A program made the translations under genes and the position numbers. From NCBI RefSeq assembly GCF_014534645.1, contig NZ_JACVQF010000222.1:91201-155200 (forward strand): DNA of 64,000 nucleotides, in the 5' to 3' direction. The notes under the pieces were generated by a model. The model saw only the letters and a list, made by a program, of their open reading frames with translations. It was not told where the DNA came from and ran no database searches. How positions within the stretch are numbered: the first letter of the stretch is position 1; each line of letters starts with the position of its first letter. The stretch comes from Streptomyces griseicoloratus (GTDB lineage Bacteria; Actinomycetota; Actinomycetes; Streptomycetales; Streptomycetaceae). Shown in pieces: positions 60,277-64,000 of the stretch.

Positions 60277-61590
60277 ATGCTCTCAGCCTTCACTCTCGCC
60301 CATGTCGTCGGACACGGTTCGGGCCCGATCCCCCGTACGTACGCGCTGATCGCCGGGGCGACCGCCCTGTACGCGTCGTTCGACGCGCTGCGGCTGCGCT
60401 GGCAGGAGCGCCGCTTCGACGAACGCCGGGTCTGGCGGACGGTCCCGCAGCCGCTGACGCTCGCCGTCGACCATCCGCTGCTGCGCCGCACGCTCCGGGT
60501 CGTGGGCGCGGCCCTGGCCCTGTTGACGCTGACCGTGCTGACGACGGGTTACGGCGGTCACGAACTGGGGCCCGCCATGGTGTACGTGTTGTTCTGGGTG
60601 GGACTGGTGCCCGCCTCCCTGCTGCTGGGGCCCGTCTGGCGGCTGCTGAACCCGCTGCGCTCCGTGCACGAGGTGGTCTGCGCGCTGACGCGTGTCCCGC
60701 CCGACGAAGGGCTGCGCCGGCTGCCGGACCGGGTGGGTGTGTGGCCCGCCGCCGTGGGTCTGCTCTGCTTCGGGTGGCTCGAACTCGCCGCCCCGGGACG
60801 GGGGTCCGCGTCGGCCGTGCTGCTGTGGCTGTGGCTGTACGGGGCGGTGCAGCTGGTGGCGGCGACGGTGTACGGCTCGCGCTGGTTCGCCCGCGGTGAC
60901 ACCTTCGAGGTGTACTCCTCGATCGTCGCCGCCATGTCGCCGCTGGGCCGCTCCCCCGACGGCGACCGGCGCCTGGTCCTGCGCAACCCCTTCAACGGGC
61001 TGGCCGGCGTGCGCGACCGGCCGGGGCTGACCGCCCTGGTGTCGGTGATGCTGGCGCTGACCGCGTTCGACAGCTTCGCCAACACGGACGCCTGGAAGGC
61101 GGCGAGCGACGGGCTGCCCGAGTCGCCGGCGCGCACGGCCGGGCTGGTCGGCACGGCGCTGCTCATGCTGGGTCTGCTGCGGCTCTCGGCATGGGCCGCG
61201 CGGCGCCTGTCGCACGGTGCCCCCTGGAGCGCGGGCCTGATGGCGCCGTCGCTCGTCCCGGTCGCCGTGGGCTACGCGATCGCGCACTACGCCTCGGCAC
61301 TGATGCTGGAGGCGCAGCGGTTCGTCGACGTCTTCTTCGTCTCGGGGGAACCGCTCGCCACTCACCACGGAGGCGCTCCCGCCGTGCAGTACGCGCTGCC
61401 GTCGGCGGTCGTGCTGGCCCTGCTGCAGGTGGTGTCCGTGGTCACCGGGCACGTCCTGGGCGTGATCGCGGCCCATGACTCCGCCGTGGGCGCCCTGCCC
61501 AGCGGACGCAAGGTCTGGCCGCAGGTGCCCTTGTTCGTGTTGATGATCGCCCTGACGCTGGGTGGGCTGACGCTGCTGCTCAGCGGGTGA
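60277..61590 (+). CDS. Polytopic membrane protein, unknown function
   Basis: The protein has 437 residues and about ten membrane helices. The start MLSAFTLAHVVGHGSGPIPR and the later HYASALMLEAQRFVDVFFVS contain conserved His residues. It resembles a conserved actinobacterial family without an assigned role. It is divergent from the BlaI unit (158 bases between starts) and so may be controlled by BlaI. A perfect hairpin follows the stop. Confidence 0.75.
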   Translation: MLSAFTLAHVVGHGSGPIPRTYALIAGATALYASFDALRLRWQERRFDERRVWRTVPQPLTLAVDHPLLRRTLRVVGAALALLTLTVLTTGYGGHELGPAMVYVLFWVGLVPASLLLGPVWRLLNPLRSVHEVVCALTRVPPDEGLRRLPDRVGVWPAAVGLLCFGWLELAAPGRGSASAVLLWLWLYGAVQLVAATVYGSRWFARGDTFEVYSSIVAAMSPLGRSPDGDRRLVLRNPFNGLAGVRDRPGLTALVSVMLALTAFDSFANTDAWKAASDGLPESPARTAGLVGTALLMLGLLRLSAWAARRLSHGAPWSAGLMAPSLVPVAVGYAIAHYASALMLEAQRFVDVFFVSGEPLATHHGGAPAVQYALPSAVVLALLQVVSVVTGHVLGVIAAHDSAVGALPSGRKVWPQVPLFVLMIALTLGGLTLLLSG

Positions 61591-61607
61591 GGGCTGCCGC
61601 CCAAGGG

Positions 61608-61646
61608 AAGGGGTCCGGGGGACGGGTGCCGTCCCCCGGACCCCTT
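61608..61646. terminator. Bidirectional terminator, 18-bp perfect stem
   Basis: AAGGGGTCCGGGGGACGG (61608-61625) pairs perfectly with 61629-61646 around a GTG loop. It lies between the membrane protein stop and the NRPS stop and can serve both. Confidence 0.85.
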
Positions 61647-61655
61647 CGGCGTGCC

Positions 61656-64000
61656 TCACTCCTCGTACTGCCGCACCAGCCGGGCGAGTTCGGTGAGCTC
61701 GGCGACGAGGGCCGCCGTGAACGCCTTGCGCGTCGCGGCGGAGTGCCGGTTGGCGCTGAAGCCCACGGTGAGGTTGAGCCGGCCCGCGACCACGAACCCG
61801 ACCACGTCGATCAGCCGGAACCGGGTACCGGTGTCGCTGCGCTGCCTGCCGTAGGCCATGCGCGGCACGCTCAGCAGGTCGCTGCGCAGGAACACCTCGT
61901 CGACCTGGCCGAGGTAGTTGACGCCGAGCTGTGCGGCGGGCAGGCCGCGCAGCGCCGCCGCCTCGGGCCGGCCGGACAGGTACGTCAGCAGTCCGTGTCC
62001 GGCCCCCCGGCCCGGCTGTGCGTCGACCTGGTCCCGCACCCGGCGCAGCGCGTCGTCGGCCGGCAGCGCGGGGTCGTGGTCGAACAGCACCGGTACGAGC
62101 GTGGAGAAGCGGCCCACGGTGCGGCTGACGTTGGCGCCCGGGACCGGCAGGTCGCGCCCGTGCCGTTCCAGGTCGACCAGGACGCGTCGCGCGCCGTCCT
62201 CGTCGGGGTACGCGGTGTGCAGGGCGCGCAGTGCCGCGGAGCACAGGACTTCGGACAGGTCGGCCCGGATGTGCCGGGGCAGCAGGTGCACCAGCGCGTC
62301 GGTCACGTCGCGTTCGACGCGCACGGTGACGTTCTCCAGCGACTCCAGCGAGTTGGGGCCCTCCGTGCCGTCCACCGGGACGGGCGTGGGGTTGCGGCGG
62401 GCCTCACTCGCCCAGTGGCCGGTCTCGGCCGTCACCTCCGGGGAGTTCGCGTACTCGGCGAGCCCTCGGGTCCAGGCGCGGAACGACGTCGTGCGCGGCG
62501 GCAGCAGGCCCTCGCCGCCGGCCTCCAGGTCGGCGTAGCAGCCGAGGAGGTCCTCCAGCAGGATGCGGCCCGAGTAGTGGTCGACGGCCAGCCAGTGCGC
62601 GAGGAACAGCACGCAGTGCGGCCGGTCGCCCATGTCGAAGTAGGCCAGGCGCAGCAGTGGTCCACGGCCGAGGTCGAGGCTGGCCTGGAGCTCGTCGCTG
62701 ATGGCGACGCTGTGCTTCTTCTGGGCCCGGCTGTCCAGGTGCGACAGGTCGTGCACGCTGAACGGCAGTTCGTCCGCCTCGTCGAACGGCGCCACCTGGG
62801 CCTCCCAGTCGCCGCCGTCGTCCTGGGCGAAGCGCAGCCGCAGCGCGTCGTGGTGCTCCAGGACGCGGCCGAGCGCCCGGGCCAGGACGGCGGGGTCGAG
62901 CGGCCGCTGCAGCGCCAGCAGGAAGGAGGCGTCGTTCCAGTGGTGGCGGCGCGGCAGGTCCTGGGAGAGGAACCAGCGCTGCGAGGGCGTCATGCCGGTG
63001 GGGCCCACCGGGTCGTCCTGCGTGGAGCCGGCCGGTGCCGAGTCCACGACCAGGGCCTGTCGGGTGATGGTGGGGTGGGCGAAGACGTCGGCGAGTTGCA
63101 GGCGCAGGCCGTGCCGGTCGGCGGCCGCGGTGGCGCGCAGGGCGAGCAGGGAGTCGGCGCCGAGCTCGAAGAGGTTGGCGGTGGTGGACAGCGGTTCGGC
63201 CGGGTTGAGCAGTTCCGACCAGACCTGCACCAGGGCGTGCTCGACCGGACCGGCCGGCGGCGTGTAGCCGGTGGCGGTCTGGGCCTGGGAGGGGGCGGGC
63301 AGGGCCCTGCGGTCCACCTTGCCGTTGCCGCTGAGCGGGAACTCCTCCAGCACCACCAGCACCGGCGGCACCATGTAGGCGGGAATCCTGTCCCGCAGCC
63401 AGGCACGCAGCTCCTCGGTCTCCGCCTCCCCGTCCAGGGTCACGTAGGACACCAGCCGCTTGCCGGACTGCCCGACACTGTCGGTCACCGTGACCGCACC
63501 GCTCACCCGCGGATGCGCGACCAGCGCCGCGTCGACCTCCCCCAGCTCGATCCGATACCCGTTGATCTTGACCTGCTGGTCCTCACGCCCCAGGAACTCG
63601 ATCGTCCCGTCCGGCCAGAACCGCCCCAGATCCCCCGTCCGGTACAACCGCTCACCCGTCCCCGGATGCACCACGAACGACCGCGCCGTCTTCTCCTCGT
63701 CCTTCCAGTACCCCAACGCCGTCCCGACACCACCGATATAGATCCCACCCGTCGCATACGGCGGCCGCACCCGCATCCGTCCGTCCAGCACATGCATCGA
63801 CTGATTCGCCAACGCCGTCCCGTACGGAACACTCACCCACCCCGGATCCACCCGGGTCACCGGATAGTGCACCGACCAGATCGACGCCTCCGTCGCCCCA
63901 CCCAGACTCAGCACACGAACCCCCGGAAACACCTCCCACGCCCGCTCCGGCAACGACAACGGAACCCAGTCACCCGACAACATCGCCACCCGCAGACCCG
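61656..64000 (-). CDS. NRPS, 3' part: A (C-terminal part)-PCP-epimerization-like domain, no thioesterase
   Basis: About 781 residues are visible; the gene continues past the right edge. Residues about 1-245 are the adenylation C-terminus, with LGGATEASIWS (A5), YRTGDLGRFWPDG (A7), VKINGYRIELGEVDAAL (A8) and NGKVDRRALP (A10). A PCP (about 265-330) has LFELGADSLLALR. The remainder resembles an epimerization domain: MTPSQRWFLSQDLPRRHHWN, RTVGRFSTLVPVLFD and GVNYLGQVDEV. Its HHxxxDG motif reads HWLAVDH, so the second, catalytic His is Trp. There is no thioesterase; chain release must occur elsewhere. Confidence 0.92.
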   Translation of the reverse strand, partial: GLRVAMLSGDWVPLSLPERAWEVFPGVRVLSLGGATEASIWSVHYPVTRVDPGWVSVPYGTALANQSMHVLDGRMRVRPPYATGGIYIGGVGTALGYWKDEEKTARSFVVHPGTGERLYRTGDLGRFWPDGTIEFLGREDQQVKINGYRIELGEVDAALVAHPRVSGAVTVTDSVGQSGKRLVSYVTLDGEAETEELRAWLRDRIPAYMVPPVLVVLEEFPLSGNGKVDRRALPAPSQAQTATGYTPPAGPVEHALVQVWSELLNPAEPLSTTANLFELGADSLLALRATAAADRHGLRLQLADVFAHPTITRQALVVDSAPAGSTQDDPVGPTGMTPSQRWFLSQDLPRRHHWNDASFLLALQRPLDPAVLARALGRVLEHHDALRLRFAQDDGGDWEAQVAPFDEADELPFSVHDLSHLDSRAQKKHSVAISDELQASLDLGRGPLLRLAYFDMGDRPHCVLFLAHWLAVDHYSGRILLEDLLGCYADLEAGGEGLLPPRTTSFRAWTRGLAEYANSPEVTAETGHWASEARRNPTPVPVDGTEGPNSLESLENVTVRVERDVTDALVHLLPRHIRADLSEVLCSAALRALHTAYPDEDGARRVLVDLERHGRDLPVPGANVSRTVGRFSTLVPVLFDHDPALPADDALRRVRDQVDAQPGRGAGHGLLTYLSGRPEAAALRGLPAAQLGVNYLGQVDEVFLRSDLLSVPRMAYGRQRSDTGTRFRLIDVVGFVVAGRLNLTVGFSANRHSAATRKAFTAALVAELTELARLVRQYEE

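Noticed and set aside
1-64000. tRNA or rRNA genes, CRISPR arrays, insertion sequences or integrase genes
   Set aside because: I looked for cloverleaf-like stretches, regular repeats and transposase or integrase motifs and saw none; a dedicated search could still find a tRNA.

Overview
The window is high-GC DNA with strong third-position GC bias, GTG and ATG starts and GTGA/ATGA gene overlaps. It carries typical Streptomyces genes: an S-(hydroxymethyl)mycothiol dehydrogenase, F420-type oxidoreductases, an Otr(A)-like ribosomal protection protein, a SpoIIE-type phosphatase and an ECF sigma factor. A Streptomyces or close relative is the natural reading. I saw no rRNA, tRNA, CRISPR array, transposase or phage gene.

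Left part (1 to about 26.4 kb) is ordinary chromosomal or accessory content in short units. It holds a HAD hydrolase cut by the left edge, a P-loop kinase, an RpiR regulator, a SpoIIE phosphatase with an ANTAR-like N-terminus, an ATP-grasp protein and a Zn-ribbon/OB-fold protein behind a triple palindrome. Next come a MalY-type PLP enzyme, a membrane-anchored trypsin-like protease, an EamA transporter, an L,D-transpeptidase and a degraded SDR remnant next to an intact SDR. The mycothiol-dependent formaldehyde dehydrogenase overlaps its MBL-fold partner gene. An ABC exporter, a TetR/beta-propeller pair with a palindromic operator, an otr(A)-like gene with an overlapping leader ORF, and an ECF sigma unit complete this part.

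Middle part (about 26.4 to 43.1 kb) is one continuous minus-strand operon of 19 genes, most overlapping by 1 to 30 bases. It encodes a dissociated, highly reducing type II polyketide or fatty-acyl synthase. Three ketosynthases keep Cys-His-His. Three ketosynthase-like proteins lack the active Cys. There are two discrete ACPs, a FabG ketoreductase, two hotdog dehydratases, a FabI/FabL-type Y-x6-K enoyl reductase, a tandem-hotdog thioesterase-like protein, two alpha/beta hydrolases, a DsbA/HCCA-isomerase-like protein and a crotonase-dehydrogenase fusion whose dehydrogenase half looks inactive. An LLM-class F420 oxidoreductase and an SCP2 protein lead the operon. No aromatase or cyclase of aromatic PKSs is present, so the product should be a linear, polyene-like or alkyl acyl chain. 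It could be an acyl starter for a nonribosomal peptide, as in cinnamoyl-lipid or polyenoyl clusters (inference). A TTA codon at the end of one KS-like gene sits inside the ribosome-binding region of the enoyl reductase gene, suggesting bldA control.

Right part (about 43.4 to 64 kb) holds tailoring, regulation and export genes: two paralogous FAD oxidoreductases, two P450s, a tandem SnoaL protein, an Acg-type nitroreductase, a MerR regulator divergent from a CPYC-containing thioredoxin-reductase-like flavoprotein, an MFS exporter, two methyltransferases, a Baeyer-Villiger-type monooxygenase and a class III aminotransferase. Four to five genes that do not look biosynthetic (BlaI, M48/M56-type protease, membrane proteins) follow. 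The window then ends inside the 3' part of an NRPS gene (A-PCP-E-like, no thioesterase) whose last domain has lost the catalytic second His. The NRPS continues beyond the right edge, so the product cannot be named.
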